A DNA stretch of 64,000 nt from Candidatus Sulfopaludibacter sp. SbA3. GTDB taxonomy: Bacteria; Acidobacteriota; Terriglobia; Bryobacterales; Bryobacteraceae. Positions 37,864-46,680 of this stretch are shown here, piece by piece; the stretch's first letter is position 1; each line of letters begins with the position of its first letter. The stretch spans positions 62,001 to 126,000 of the forward strand of contig CAMDCN010000005.1 of assembly GCA_945890485.1 (NCBI GenBank). Reading direction: 5' to 3'. Made by a program: the position numbers and the translations under genes. Below the pieces are notes generated by a model. That model did not search any database, was not told the DNA's origin, and saw only the letters and a program-made list of their open reading frames with translations.

Positions 37864-38835
37864 ATGTTAACGAGACGCCACGCGCTCCTCTCCACCCTTG
37901 CCGCGCCCCTGTTCGGCCGCAAGCAGAGCCTCAAGAAAGGTCGCGTGCCCGCAGGCCTATGGCCCGTCATGCTTACCCCGTTCCGCCTGGACCAATCCAT
38001 CGACTGGCCCGCGCTCGACGCTCTCACCGATTGGTATCTCGCTAACGGCGCCGATGGCCTGTTCGCCTGCTGCCAGTCCAGCGAAGTGTGGGACCTCACC
38101 GAAGCAGAACGGCTGGAGGTTACCGCCAGAGTCGTTAAGCGTGCCGGCCGTACGCCCGTCGTCGCCGGAGGCCTGCCAGGCTTCGCCGTCGCTCCCGTTG
38201 GCGAGTTCGTCAAACGTCTACAGGATTGCGGCGCCGTCGCCGCCGTGTTAACCACCGGCCAGATCACCGAAAAGAACGATCCCGATTCCCTCTGGCGGGA
38301 GCGAGTGGAGGCCATCCTCGCCGTCGCCCCGGAGATGCCCTTCGGCCTCTATGAGGCGCCCCGCCCCTATAAGCGGTTGCTCTCCCCGGAGACGATGAGC
38401 TGGGCCGGCCGCACGGGCCGCTTCGTCTTTCATAAAGACACCACCTGCGAACTCGACGCCGTGCTCGCGAAGGTGAAGGCCGTCCAGGGCACCCCCGTCG
38501 GCATCTTCAACGCCCACGTGCCCATCCTCGTCGACTCCATCCGCGGCGGCGGCCACGGCTTCAGCGGCATCGCCGCCAACGCCTATCCCAACATCGTCGC
38601 CCACGCCGTCGACCAAGCCAGCAAGAAAGGGCCCGAGGCCGATCGCGTCCAGAAGTTCCTCACCGAAAGCGAACTCATCCTCAACGTGCGATACCCCCTC
38701 TCTGCCAAACTCATGGCGGGCTGGGCCGGGCAACCCATCCAACCGGTCTGCCGCCGCAAGGTGGTTGACCTCACCCCGGAGCAAATGCAACGCCTCCGCG
38801 GTCTGCGCGCTGCCGCGGACCAAGTGCTCAGCTAG
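37864..38835 (+). CDS. DapA-family aldolase/lyase with possible twin-arginine leader
   Basis: A 323-residue protein of the dihydrodipicolinate synthase/N-acetylneuraminate lyase superfamily (TIM barrel, Schiff-base lysine). 'GLWPVMLTPFRLDQSIDWPALDAL' begins the barrel near residue 32, 'LYEAPRP' holds the tyrosine region (about 160), and the Schiff-base lysine fits 'FVFHKDTTCELDAV' (about 190). The N-terminus 'LTRRHALLSTLAAPLFGR' resembles a short twin-arginine signal, which is odd for a family that normally works in the cytoplasm. Isolated members like this often act on sugar acids rather than lysine synthesis. Substrate unknown. Confidence 0.85.
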   Translation: MLTRRHALLSTLAAPLFGRKQSLKKGRVPAGLWPVMLTPFRLDQSIDWPALDALTDWYLANGADGLFACCQSSEVWDLTEAERLEVTARVVKRAGRTPVVAGGLPGFAVAPVGEFVKRLQDCGAVAAVLTTGQITEKNDPDSLWRERVEAILAVAPEMPFGLYEAPRPYKRLLSPETMSWAGRTGRFVFHKDTTCELDAVLAKVKAVQGTPVGIFNAHVPILVDSIRGGGHGFSGIAANAYPNIVAHAVDQASKKGPEADRVQKFLTESELILNVRYPLSAKLMAGWAGQPIQPVCRRKVVDLTPEQMQRLRGLRAAADQVLS

Positions 38836-39184
38836 GCACCTCGCCGTCAACGAACCTATTCGATCGTCGTTGCAAGAATCGCCGCCGCATAGTCACCGCG
38901 AAAGCCGGATCCGTTGCCGCCCCGGCCCCGGATCTACTGGCACTCACTCAGACTGGCCATCGTCCCGAGAAGGATGACATGGTTCGGTCGATTGCGGCAC
39001 GCTGAACGCGCATAACTGACCGTCCCAACGATCCTCCCAGTTGTAGCCGGGCGCAAGAAATGCAGGTGTCCAAGGAAACGCAACGAAGACGGCGCATGCG
39101 AGCGAACCTGCCATCTGGCATCTTGCCGGCCCAGGAGCAGGCTCTCTTCGGGAGTTCCTCCGTTGTTTGCTTGCAAGCGTCCCG
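38836..39184. other. Gene-free stretch between the DapA-like and DinB genes
   Basis: About 350 bases. I see no convincing gene, RNA or repeat. Short frames on the minus strand (such as 39176-38934) have no recognised domain. The two flanking genes converge here, so a terminator would be expected, but no clear hairpin with a U-run is visible. Confidence 0.5.
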
Positions 39185-39718
39185 TCAGAAGGCTGGCGGA
39201 TTCACGATGCTTCCATCATCCGGTGGGTAGGGCTCATCGGCACTTTCGACGTAGATGGCCGGCACCGTGGCGCCCATCCCGCGCAGATACGCCGAAAGCT
39301 GGCCTCGGTGATGCACCGAGTGGCGAATGGCGATGTTTACATAAGCGACCGCCGGATCATTGCGAAGGCCGATGTACTCCACCTCTCGCACCAGATCGGC
39401 GGCGGGAAGCTGTTCGAGCCGCGGCAGGCGAAGACGGAAGTTCTCTGCATACCATCCCGCGACAGCTTGGCACGACGTCGCCGTGGGCGGAGGTGTTTGC
39501 GCCTCTTGAAACTCCCCGTGGATGATCGCGTCCAGAAACCACAATTCGCAAATCGCGATATGGCGCGCCAACTCGAAGGCGGTCATGCTCCTGTCGCCGG
39601 GTCTGTAGTTTTCCTCGCCGAGCGGGACCGACGCAAGGATCCGCTCCGTCACCAATTGCTCTGACTGCAACTGGGGCAATAGAAAATCAAGCAGGAACTT
39701 GGCATTCTCGGGTCGCAT
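39185..39718 (-). CDS. DinB family protein
   Basis: A 178-residue four-helix-bundle protein of the DinB/YfiT family, whose members are often metal-dependent thiol transferases. Metal-binding histidines are likely in 'LARHIAICELWFLDAII' (about H50) and 'HSVHHRGQLSAYLRGMG' (about 137-153), and the second phrase is a hallmark. The frame extends to 39880, but the ATG at 39718 has AAGGAG six bases upstream, while the ATG at 39724 directly abuts that site. The start 'MRPENAKFLLDFLLPQL' fits family members. It is divergent from the PadR gene. Substrate unknown. Confidence 0.87.
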   Translation of the reverse strand: MRPENAKFLLDFLLPQLQSEQLVTERILASVPLGEENYRPGDRSMTAFELARHIAICELWFLDAIIHGEFQEAQTPPPTATSCQAVAGWYAENFRLRLPRLEQLPAADLVREVEYIGLRNDPAVAYVNIAIRHSVHHRGQLSAYLRGMGATVPAIYVESADEPYPPDDGSIVNPPAF

Positions 39719-39781
39719 CGGCATCTCCTTACGATAGCTGGCGCCCTCCGCCCGAAAGCGGCCTGTCTCCCAACTGTTTAC

Positions 39782-39811
39782 TTGACCGCCGCGCCTGCCT
39801 CGCCATAAGCT
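39782..39811 (+). promoter_or_regulatory. Possible promoter of the PadR-permease operon
   Basis: TTGACC (39782-39787) and TAAGCT (39806-39811) are 18 bases apart. AAGAATTCTA just downstream is near-palindromic and could be a PadR operator. The start site would be very near the ATG at 39825, and no clear ribosome site is present, so the call is tentative. Confidence 0.35.
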
Positions 39812-39824
39812 AAGAATTCTAGGT

Positions 39825-40163
39825 ATGGGTCGCAAGCCACAGAAGAATGATTCGTTGCCCGGTTCCCTCGATATGCTCATCCTCCGGACGCTGTCGCTGC
39901 GCGACCTTCACGGCTATGGCATTGTCCAGTTCATCCAGCAATCCTCCGGCGATGAACTCCTCGTCGAGGAAGGCTCGCTATACCCCGCTCTCCAACGCCT
40001 GGAACTGAACGGCTGGATCGAAGGCGACTGGGGCGTCACCGCCAATAACCGCCGGGCCAGAATCCACAAGATCACCGCCGCGGGCCGCAAACAGTTGGCC
40101 GTTGAAACCAAGCAGTACGCCAAGCTCACCCTGGCCATCGCGCGGGTCATGGGGGCAGAGTGA
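39825..40163 (+). CDS. PadR family transcriptional regulator
   Basis: A 112-residue winged-helix regulator: 'GSLDMLILRTLSLRDLHGYGI' (about 13-33), 'VEEGSLYPALQRLELNGWIEG' (about 47-67) and 'RRARIHKITAAGRKQL' are the PadR pattern. The last codons overlap the permease start as GTGA, so the two genes are translationally coupled. PadR-permease pairs of this kind are very frequent in acidobacteria. Autorepression of this operon is the likely role. The inducing ligand is unknown. Confidence 0.93.
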   Translation: MGRKPQKNDSLPGSLDMLILRTLSLRDLHGYGIVQFIQQSSGDELLVEEGSLYPALQRLELNGWIEGDWGVTANNRRARIHKITAAGRKQLAVETKQYAKLTLAIARVMGAE

Positions 40164-42901
40164 CCGCCTTGCTACGACGGCTGAAGTATTGGTTCACGAG
40201 CAGCCAGCGCAGCCAGGCGCTGCGCGAAGAAATGGAGCTCCATCTTGCCGAACGAGCTGCCGAACTGGAAGCCGACGGGATGCCGGCCGATCGCGCCCGC
40301 GCCGAAGCCCGCCGCCGATTCGGCGATGTCAGCCGGAAACACGAAGAGTCACGGGAGATTTGGATGACCCGCCTCTTGCCGGAATTGGCCCAGGACATCC
40401 GATACAGCCTGCGCACCATGGCCGGAAACAAATCGTTCACCGCATTGGCCGTCCTATCGTTGGCGCTCGGCATCGGCGCCAATACCGCCATCTACAGCCT
40501 GATGGAGTCGATCCTGTTCCGCTCGCTGCCCGTCGCCGATCCCGAGTCGCTCGTAGTCTTGAACTGGACCAGCCAGACTCCTCAAACCGCCGACAAAGAT
40601 TGGGTCCACGTCGTGCACGGCGTCCAGGGCACTCTCTGGCCCGGCGGCAAAGGCGCGCTCGTCAGCGGCATGTTTCCGTACGGCGCCTTCGAAACCCTCC
40701 GCGAAGAAAATCCCGTCTTCTCCACGGTGTTCGGCTACTTCAACGGACAGAAGCGGAACCTAGCTATTCGCGGGCAAGCCATGAGCGCCAGCGTCGAGTA
40801 CGTCACTGGAGATTACTTCCGCGGCTTGGCTGTCGCGCCGGCCGCCGGCCGTCTCATCGATTCGAAAGATGATCACCCCAGCGCCACGGCCGTCGCCGTC
40901 ATCAGTTTCGCGATCAGCCAGCAGCGCTTCGGCGGACCGTCCAATGCCATCGGGCAACCGATCCTCATCGACAAAATCCCGTTCACCGTCGTAGGCGTCG
41001 CCCCGCCGGAGTTCTTCGGCGTCGACCCCGTGGTGTCGCCGGATCTCTACCTTCCCCTGCACACGAATCTCCTCGTGGAAGGCGCTGAGGCGGCCCGCCG
41101 GTATGGCGACGATAACTTCTACTGGGTCGAGATGATGGGCCGCCTGCATCCCGGCGTCACCATGGCCCAGGCGCAGGCCGCCCTCGGGCCCCGCTTCCAT
41201 CAATGGGTCTCCGCCACGGCGACCACCGATGGCGAGCGCGCCAAACTACCGGCCTTGGTCCTCAATCCCGGCGCCGCCGGCCTCGGCAGCCTGCGCCGCG
41301 AGTACTCCAAGCCCCTGTTCGTTCTGCTGGCGATGGTGGGTATGATCCTGGCCATCACCTGCGCCAACATCGCCAACCTGCTGCTGGCCCGTGCCGCCGC
41401 GCGGCGCCGCGAAATGGCGGTCCGCCTCAGCCTGGGAGCCGGACGCTTTCGCATCGTGCGGCAACTCCTAACCGAGAGTGTCCTGCTCGCGTCCCTCGGC
41501 GGCGTCTTCGGCATCTTGTTCGCTATATGGGGCGTGCAGACGCTCACGTTTCTCTTCTCCAAGGGCCAGGAGGACTTCACTCTGCACGCGGAACTGAACT
41601 GGAGCGTGCTGGCCGTCACAGCGGCGCTTTCGGTGGTGTGCGGCCTGCTCTTCGGCCTTGTGCCGGCGATCCAGTCGACAAGTCCGGACGTCATGCCCGC
41701 GCTCAAAAACGGCCGCGGCGGCGGACCGCGCCGCCGCACCCAACAGATACTGGTCGTTGCCCAGATTGCGGGGTCGTTTCTGATCCTGTTCGCCGCCGGC
41801 CTCTTCGTCCGCACCCTCGACAATCTGCACTCCGTCCAACTGGGGTACGCTCGCGAGAACATCCTGCTGTTCTCCTTGAACGCGCGCCAAGCCGGCCACC
41901 GCGACCCGGAGATCGCCACGTTTTACACGGACTTGCGTAAGCGTTTTGAAGCAATCCCGGGAGTCACCAGCGCCTCGCTTTCCCATTCCTCGATTCTCAG
42001 TTCCGGCCGTACCCGGCCTACCATCAGCGGCGCCATGAAGGTGGGCCCGGTGGCGATCGACGGCGCCCGCGTCATGGCGGCCGGGCCGCGCTTTCTCACG
42101 AATATGCAGATTCCCATCCTGGCTGGGCGGGAGATCGACGACCGCGACCAACCGGGCGCCCCGGCGGTGGCCGTCATCAGCGAACGTTTAGCGCAGACCT
42201 ACTTCGGGAAGGAGAACCCAGTGGGACGAAGGATAACCTTCGTCGAGGCAAAGCGAGATTTTGAAATCGTGGGCGTTTCGGCCAACCTGCGGAACGGTGG
42301 TCTGAAGAGTGGGGAGGAGAGCGCGATGACGGTGTTCGTGGCGCTCCCGCAGATCTCTCCAGACGGGGTGACGTACGCGTTGCGCACTGCGGGCGATCCG
42401 CTGCGTTTCGGAAGGAACGTGCGAGAGATCGTGCGGGAGGCGGATCCCAACGTGCCGGTCACGAATGTGGTGACCCAGGCTGCGGAAATTGACCGGTCGA
42501 TCAGCCGGGAGATCCTGTTTGCCCGGCTCTGCGCGGGTTTCGCGGTTCTTGCGCTGCTGACGGCGTGCGTGGGGCTCTATGGCACGATGTCCTACAGCGT
42601 GGCGCAGCAGGTTGGCGAGATCGGCATCCGGATGGCGCTGGGCGCCCAGCGCGGCGTCGTGGTGTGGATGGTCTTGCGCCGGGTTCTGCTGCTGGCGGCG
42701 GTGGGGCTCGCGATCAGTGTGCCGGCCGCACTGGGGGGAGCCCGGCTGCTCAAGTCGCTTCTGTTTGGTACCCAGCCGAATGATCCGGCAACGCTCATCC
42801 TGGCCGGGGTCGTGCTGCTAAGCGCCGCGATTCTCGCCGGCTATGCGCCCGCCCGGCGGGCATCGCGCATTGATCCGTTGGTGGCGCTGCGGCGCGATTA
42901 A
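40160..42901 (+). CDS. MacB/FtsX-type permease (ADOP family)
   Basis: A 913-residue permease of the same family as the gene at the left end, here complete. The soluble N-terminus (about 1-80) has 'LREEMELHLAERAAELEADGM' and 'ARRRFGDVSRKHEESRE'. The first membrane helix is about 92-115, then a periplasmic core, FtsX block one (about 385-510, 'CANIANLLLARAAARRREMAVRLSLGAGR'), a second core, and FtsX block two (about 790-905). It ends in 'RIDPLVALRRD'. The start is the GTG overlapping the PadR stop. No ATPase gene is in the operon, as is usual for the family ('orphan' permeases). Substrate unknown. Confidence 0.93.
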   Translation: MTALLRRLKYWFTSSQRSQALREEMELHLAERAAELEADGMPADRARAEARRRFGDVSRKHEESREIWMTRLLPELAQDIRYSLRTMAGNKSFTALAVLSLALGIGANTAIYSLMESILFRSLPVADPESLVVLNWTSQTPQTADKDWVHVVHGVQGTLWPGGKGALVSGMFPYGAFETLREENPVFSTVFGYFNGQKRNLAIRGQAMSASVEYVTGDYFRGLAVAPAAGRLIDSKDDHPSATAVAVISFAISQQRFGGPSNAIGQPILIDKIPFTVVGVAPPEFFGVDPVVSPDLYLPLHTNLLVEGAEAARRYGDDNFYWVEMMGRLHPGVTMAQAQAALGPRFHQWVSATATTDGERAKLPALVLNPGAAGLGSLRREYSKPLFVLLAMVGMILAITCANIANLLLARAAARRREMAVRLSLGAGRFRIVRQLLTESVLLASLGGVFGILFAIWGVQTLTFLFSKGQEDFTLHAELNWSVLAVTAALSVVCGLLFGLVPAIQSTSPDVMPALKNGRGGGPRRRTQQILVVAQIAGSFLILFAAGLFVRTLDNLHSVQLGYARENILLFSLNARQAGHRDPEIATFYTDLRKRFEAIPGVTSASLSHSSILSSGRTRPTISGAMKVGPVAIDGARVMAAGPRFLTNMQIPILAGREIDDRDQPGAPAVAVISERLAQTYFGKENPVGRRITFVEAKRDFEIVGVSANLRNGGLKSGEESAMTVFVALPQISPDGVTYALRTAGDPLRFGRNVREIVREADPNVPVTNVVTQAAEIDRSISREILFARLCAGFAVLALLTACVGLYGTMSYSVAQQVGEIGIRMALGAQRGVVVWMVLRRVLLLAAVGLAISVPAALGGARLLKSLLFGTQPNDPATLILAGVVLLSAAILAGYAPARRASRIDPLVALRRD

Positions 42902-43037
42902 GAGTCGATCTCGAAAACCGCCGAGTTTTATATCGTCAGGATCTGTGTGCCTGGGTCTAGGAGCCGCCGGTCGCTCGGGTCGCGGCACTCCCTATCTCCA
43001 CGACGCCTACGGGCGCCCCAGCGCGCCAGCCTCAGGA

Positions 43038-43274
43038 CTAACCCCGCCGCGGCGGAAGTGCGCGCTCTGCCCATTGGATGTCGCTAGCTGTTGGCTCGCC
43101 GTGCTGCTCGATCAGGTTCCGCACGACTGCCTGCAGCGATTCGCCCCGCTCATTTTCTTCGAGCGCTTGACCGATATAGCCGGAAACCGACTTGGCGCGT
43201 CCGGCTCGTACCTCCTGCTGAACTCTCCCCGACTGGTCCTTGGGCGGACTGATCGTGCGCTTTGATCGGATCAT
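43038..43274 (-). CDS. Orphan ribbon-helix-helix (CopG-like) antitoxin
   Basis: A 78-residue protein beginning 'MIRSKRTISPPKDQSGRV', close to the ribbon-helix-helix start of CopG-type antitoxins, followed by 'SVSGYIGQALEENERGE' and 'IEQHGEPTASDIQWAERAL', as seen in VapB-like antitoxins that pair with PIN nucleases. The frame extends to 43448, but the ATG at 43274 fits the family start. The 136 bases downstream to the permease end contain no PIN gene, so it appears to be a left-over antitoxin. It marks the left edge of the accessory island. Confidence 0.65.
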   Translation of the reverse strand: MIRSKRTISPPKDQSGRVQQEVRAGRAKSVSGYIGQALEENERGESLQAVVRNLIEQHGEPTASDIQWAERALPPRRG

Positions 43275-43533
43275 GCCAGAATCATACCGCCCATGGGCGC
43301 TCCAGTGAAGATAGCGAGCGGAGAACGAGTTTGAGCGTTGATCTCTAACCTGAGATTCAGCGCAATCTGTTAGCTCAGACCGAGGCGAAATGGCTTTCGC
43401 TTTTAGCGCTCGCAGCCGGGCTGTTCGCCCATGTAGCCAACCCATCACAGGTCAATGCTACACAATCGCCCGAGCCGCCGTCGTCTGCCGTATGCGAATT
43501 GCGCCCACATGCTCGTTGGCGGATACTGTTGGC

Positions 43534-43854
43534 GTGGCGTACATCCCAGTCGGTTTGATACATCAAGGCGCGCTTCAAGAGACCATCGACGAGGCGAAAA
43601 CCCTTCTGGAGCCCGACGTTTTGCACCTCGCATACCGCGTCGGCGAGGACAACACGGGTACTGCCTCGATTTTCTTTCGTATCACGATGAAAGACTCCGC
43701 CATGACCGAAGCTGCAATCAGCGAAGGTACTAGTCGTGTCGCCACGGCGCTGTTCGATAAAGTCCGGCCATTGGAGAATTGGGGTCTGCGCCCCTATTTC
43801 AACTTCCGGAGTGTCTCCGAACAGCGAAAGCGCCCCGATCCCGACTGGGTCTAG
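43534..43854 (+). CDS. Small protein paired with a HEPN-like gene, unknown function
   Basis: The frame is open from 43390, but only the part from about 43534 (a GTG) looks coding: 'TLLEPDVLHLAYRVGEDNTG', 'ASIFFRITMKDSAM' and 'LENWGLRPYFNFRSVSEQ'. These phrases resemble small conserved proteins found directly upstream of HEPN-domain genes in many genomes; this is from memory, not a search. The next gene begins four bases after the stop and is a truncated HEPN-like gene. Other possible starts are 43390 and 43492. Activity is unknown; by analogy with HEPN pairs a regulatory or nuclease-inhibiting role is possible. Confidence 0.6.
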   Translation: MAYIPVGLIHQGALQETIDEAKTLLEPDVLHLAYRVGEDNTGTASIFFRITMKDSAMTEAAISEGTSRVATALFDKVRPLENWGLRPYFNFRSVSEQRKRPDPDWV

Positions 43855-43858
43855 CCAC

Positions 43859-44059
43859 ATGGCCTATCACGATGAATCGATGGCGCACGCCCTCGATCTG
43901 ATCCATGAAGACCCACCGGCCAAGGCGTACCTGCGTCTTGCCGGCTCTGCCGCCTATTACGCTGCCTTCCATCTGTTTGATCTTCGAATCAAATCATGTT
44001 CGGTCCAAGGTATCCTGACGATCTCGCCTAGCTGTCGGCTGCGCACAACTTGGACGTAA
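43859..44059 (+). pseudogene. Truncated HEPN-like gene
   Basis: The ATG at 43859 gives 'MAYHDESMAHALDLIHEDPP' and then 'YLRLAGSAAYYAAFHLFD', matching the first two helices of HEPN-like proteins (usual core 'RRAVSTAYYALFHLL'). After about 41 residues the similarity ends abruptly and an unrelated stretch runs to a stop at 44057-44059. The catalytic R-x4-6-H motif expected later is missing, so the protein is probably inactive. It is tightly coupled to the small protein upstream. Confidence 0.6.
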
Positions 44060-44224
44060 GCCGCGAGTATTCTGGACCTGTCTTCTTTTGTCACGCCTCC
44101 ATGCGGCCGCGAAAATACGCCACCATGCACCCGGAATCGGATGCGCGAGGACCCTCGAATACGGCAAAGGACATTCCGTAGGGGTCTCCCATGATGGGCA
44201 TGTTCGGCTTTGAAGCAGTGTAGG

Positions 44225-46321
44225 ATGATGTCGATGCTAAACGCTGACGACAAGTTTACGCCCGCCTCCCTTACTAGGCTGAAGGACGCGGTTCGCCGTG
44301 GGCGACCGCTTGTTGTGTGGGTCGGCGCCGGGGCGAGCCGGTGGGCCGAATTGCCTTCTTGGCACAATCTAGCGAAGCTGATGCGAAAGAGTTTCGCCCA
44401 GAGCATTCCGGATTTCCCAAACGATCTCGCTGAGTCCAGCATTGCTGCAAAAGCCTACCCCGATCTCTTCCAGCTTTGCCGAGATATAGACACTGAGCTA
44501 TTTAACTCGATCCTGCTGCGCCAATTCAACGCTCCAGCGATTACCCCGCTCTATACTGAGTTCTTCCACCGGCTTAGGTGTATTACACCGACCCGAATTG
44601 TTACGACAAATGTCGATCTTTGTCTTGAGCAACAGGCGGGCGCAATCGATGTGATCGAGAGAGCCGATGTTGAGAGGTGTACTAGTTGCATCCTGGCGAA
44701 CTCCCCCTTCATCGCGAAACTTCACGGATCTATCTCTTCGATAGGGTCAACGATCTTTACGTCGAGCGATTACCAACAGCTTACAGCTAGCAAAAGTTAC
44801 ATCGCTGCAATCAAAGGGATTTTCAACTCCGCATCCGTGCTATTTCTTGGGTATGGCTTGCAGGACAAGTATGTATTGAAACTGATTGCCGATAACGAAG
44901 GGGAGCACGAGGTCTTTGGCAGCGGTCCGCACTTTCTTGTTAGCGAACAACCTGGCCCGCCCCAACATTCGGTGCATCGGATAGGATATCAGGCCGTGCG
45001 TCACAAGGATCATCGGGCAATTCTGACCGTGCTCGACTTTGTGTCTCAAGCGAAGGCGGAAAATTACTTTATGCCTTCGCAGAAGCAGTCGCGCGCCCCT
45101 GAGGAATCCAGTTTCTTCATAAGTGACTTCAAACCGTCCGGTACGCATGTTACAGGGAACCATCTCGAGCTCGAGGGCCCCTTGGGAGCGGCAAGGATGA
45201 ATGCGATCGTTGGTCTTGGCTTTGTACGAGGCGAGTTGCCAAGCAACCAGACGGTTGCCTTCCATGATCTTGCAGTCGGTCTCACATGTTTTGACCGAGT
45301 CTTTTTGCCGTTAACGTCAATAGGTGTCCTACACGAGCGCGCTACTAGCGTAGTCTTCTGGTCGCTTGTGGACAGCGGTGCACTTAGGTTCGTTGATGTG
45401 GTTCACGACCCCTCCTTCGTTTCCCAGCCCGACGCTATAACGGGCGATATTGGGGTCGCCAGGCTCCAGGATACTCGCCAAGAGGGGACCCGATCCTCGA
45501 TGAGCGTGATCAGACGGATGCTGAAACCCGTACCAGGTAACGAGACTGAGGGTGACACGAAGATTGAAGGCTTGATCGCACATGTCATCTCCTTCGCTGA
45601 TTCCGAGCACCTCGGTCTTGCCGCAATGGTGAGGAGCGCACTACTCTTGCCGAAAGTGTCGCGGCTCCTCGGGTTCTCCGACTACGTGGTACCTACCAAG
45701 ATCCCGCATTGGCTTGCCTATCCAAGTCTGCGATTCGCGCATCTCGTACAAACTGGCTTGATATGCGATCAGCTACGAATCAGGGCTGCGCGAGTCCCTT
45801 TTGGCGGCGCCTCGCTCCTGAGCGCCGCATTCAGCATCAAGCCGCCCGAGCATGGCGTTTACGATTACGCGAGCTTCGTACTAGCGGGGGCCTTTGGGTC
45901 TAATCTAAGCACCTATCTAGAGGGGAATCCCAGCGCGCTTCTCCGTATACTGAAGTTTCGCGGATCGGCAGAGGGAGAGGCGTTCAGGCGAGAGATTTCG
46001 GATCGCCTCTCGACGGTTCAAGGAGGAGAGTTCTCGGCCGCCATAGACGGAGGTCTTCAGAAGGCGATCCAGCCTGCCGTACTTCAAGCGGCACGCAACA
46101 AATTTTCGACTCTGCTGGCAACCAACGACCCAATGGTATCGACTTCCGCCTTATGGGCCAATAGCAACAGCGACGACCAAAGTCTGCGGCTCTGGCGCGC
46201 GCGGTCAAAAGAACTTCTCTTGGCTGCTAAAAAGCAGCTGGGGGTGACCGCTACCTCTCCCTGCCTATGCGGATCAGGGGACTCGATGCGAGAATGCTGT
46301 TTATATGCCCTCGGAATATAG
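44225..46321 (+). CDS. SIR2-domain protein with C-terminal SEC-C motif, putative defence NADase
   Basis: About 698 residues. The N-terminal 260 form a SIR2-type domain: 'VVWVGAGASRWAELPSW' (about 31-47), 'RIVTTNVDLCLEQ' (about 123-135), 'IAKLHGSISSIG' with the catalytic-type histidine (about 163-174) and 'FLGYGLQDKYVLKLI'. A middle and C-terminal region of about 400 residues is unrecognised. The end carries a SEC-C zinc motif 'SPCLCGSGDSMRECC'. SIR2 domains with large partner regions act as NAD-depleting effectors in several phage-defence systems. Starts at 44210 (TTG), 44225, 44228 or 44234 are possible. Codon use is less GC-rich than the flanking chromosome, and it lies in a mobile-element-scarred island, consistent with acquisition. 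Confidence 0.82.
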   Translation: MMSMLNADDKFTPASLTRLKDAVRRGRPLVVWVGAGASRWAELPSWHNLAKLMRKSFAQSIPDFPNDLAESSIAAKAYPDLFQLCRDIDTELFNSILLRQFNAPAITPLYTEFFHRLRCITPTRIVTTNVDLCLEQQAGAIDVIERADVERCTSCILANSPFIAKLHGSISSIGSTIFTSSDYQQLTASKSYIAAIKGIFNSASVLFLGYGLQDKYVLKLIADNEGEHEVFGSGPHFLVSEQPGPPQHSVHRIGYQAVRHKDHRAILTVLDFVSQAKAENYFMPSQKQSRAPEESSFFISDFKPSGTHVTGNHLELEGPLGAARMNAIVGLGFVRGELPSNQTVAFHDLAVGLTCFDRVFLPLTSIGVLHERATSVVFWSLVDSGALRFVDVVHDPSFVSQPDAITGDIGVARLQDTRQEGTRSSMSVIRRMLKPVPGNETEGDTKIEGLIAHVISFADSEHLGLAAMVRSALLLPKVSRLLGFSDYVVPTKIPHWLAYPSLRFAHLVQTGLICDQLRIRAARVPFGGASLLSAAFSIKPPEHGVYDYASFVLAGAFGSNLSTYLEGNPSALLRILKFRGSAEGEAFRREISDRLSTVQGGEFSAAIDGGLQKAIQPAVLQAARNKFSTLLATNDPMVSTSALWANSNSDDQSLRLWRARSKELLLAAKKQLGVTATSPCLCGSGDSMRECCLYALGI

Positions 46322-46463
46322 GAGGCCTCTCGAGAGAGTGTATCCTGGCATTTCTGGCAAGCAGTATCGCTTCTATGTGCATTTCTCAGACTTGCATCCG
46401 ATGCCCGCTGGCGGGTTGGCGCGACTGATCGAGCAGCTCGGCACGGTGGCACCTGAGCGCTAG
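46305..46463 (+). CDS. Small 52-residue frame overlapping the SIR2 gene end
   Basis: An ATG at 46305 opens a frame, overlapping the SIR2 stop by 17 bases, that reads 'MPSEYRRPLERVYPGISGK', 'FYVHFSDLHPMPAGGLARL' and 'IEQLGTVAPER' to a TAG. The composition looks protein-like, and a second open stretch in another frame follows ('DLKEYRAASLRRLEKNEAEEM', about 46488-46600). The two could be parts of one decayed gene or of a small partner of the SIR2 protein. No family is recognised. Confidence 0.35.
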   Translation: MPSEYRRPLERVYPGISGKQYRFYVHFSDLHPMPAGGLARLIEQLGTVAPER

Positions 46464-46680
46464 CTTGACTGGTTGGATTCCTGGCCCGAAAGGATTTGAA
46501 GGAGTACCGCGCCGCTTCGCTTCGGCGACTTGAGAAAAACGAAGCAGAGGAAATGGGTGAAGCACTATTGCCTTTCAAGCATTGTTCCGTTCGAGCTTTA
46601 GGCCATCAGTAAGAGCCTTAAAATCAAAAGGTTAGCTCTGCTATTGCGTTTGGATTGCGTTTGGCTCAATGCGAGAGGAC
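46464..46680. repeat. Gap with a perfect 11-base tandem duplication
   Basis: ATTGCGTTTGG occurs twice in a row at 46643-46664. The rest of the stretch holds only the possible gene remnant read in the frame of 46488-46600. No terminator was recognised. Confidence 0.5.

Noticed and set aside
42902-43037. PIN-type toxin expected downstream of the orphan antitoxin
   Set aside because: None of the frames in this short stretch shows PIN motifs (conserved Asp residues), so no toxin was called.
46084-46578. 164-codon Ser/Arg-rich minus-strand frame
   Set aside because: Mostly antisense of the SIR2 gene end with no family motif.
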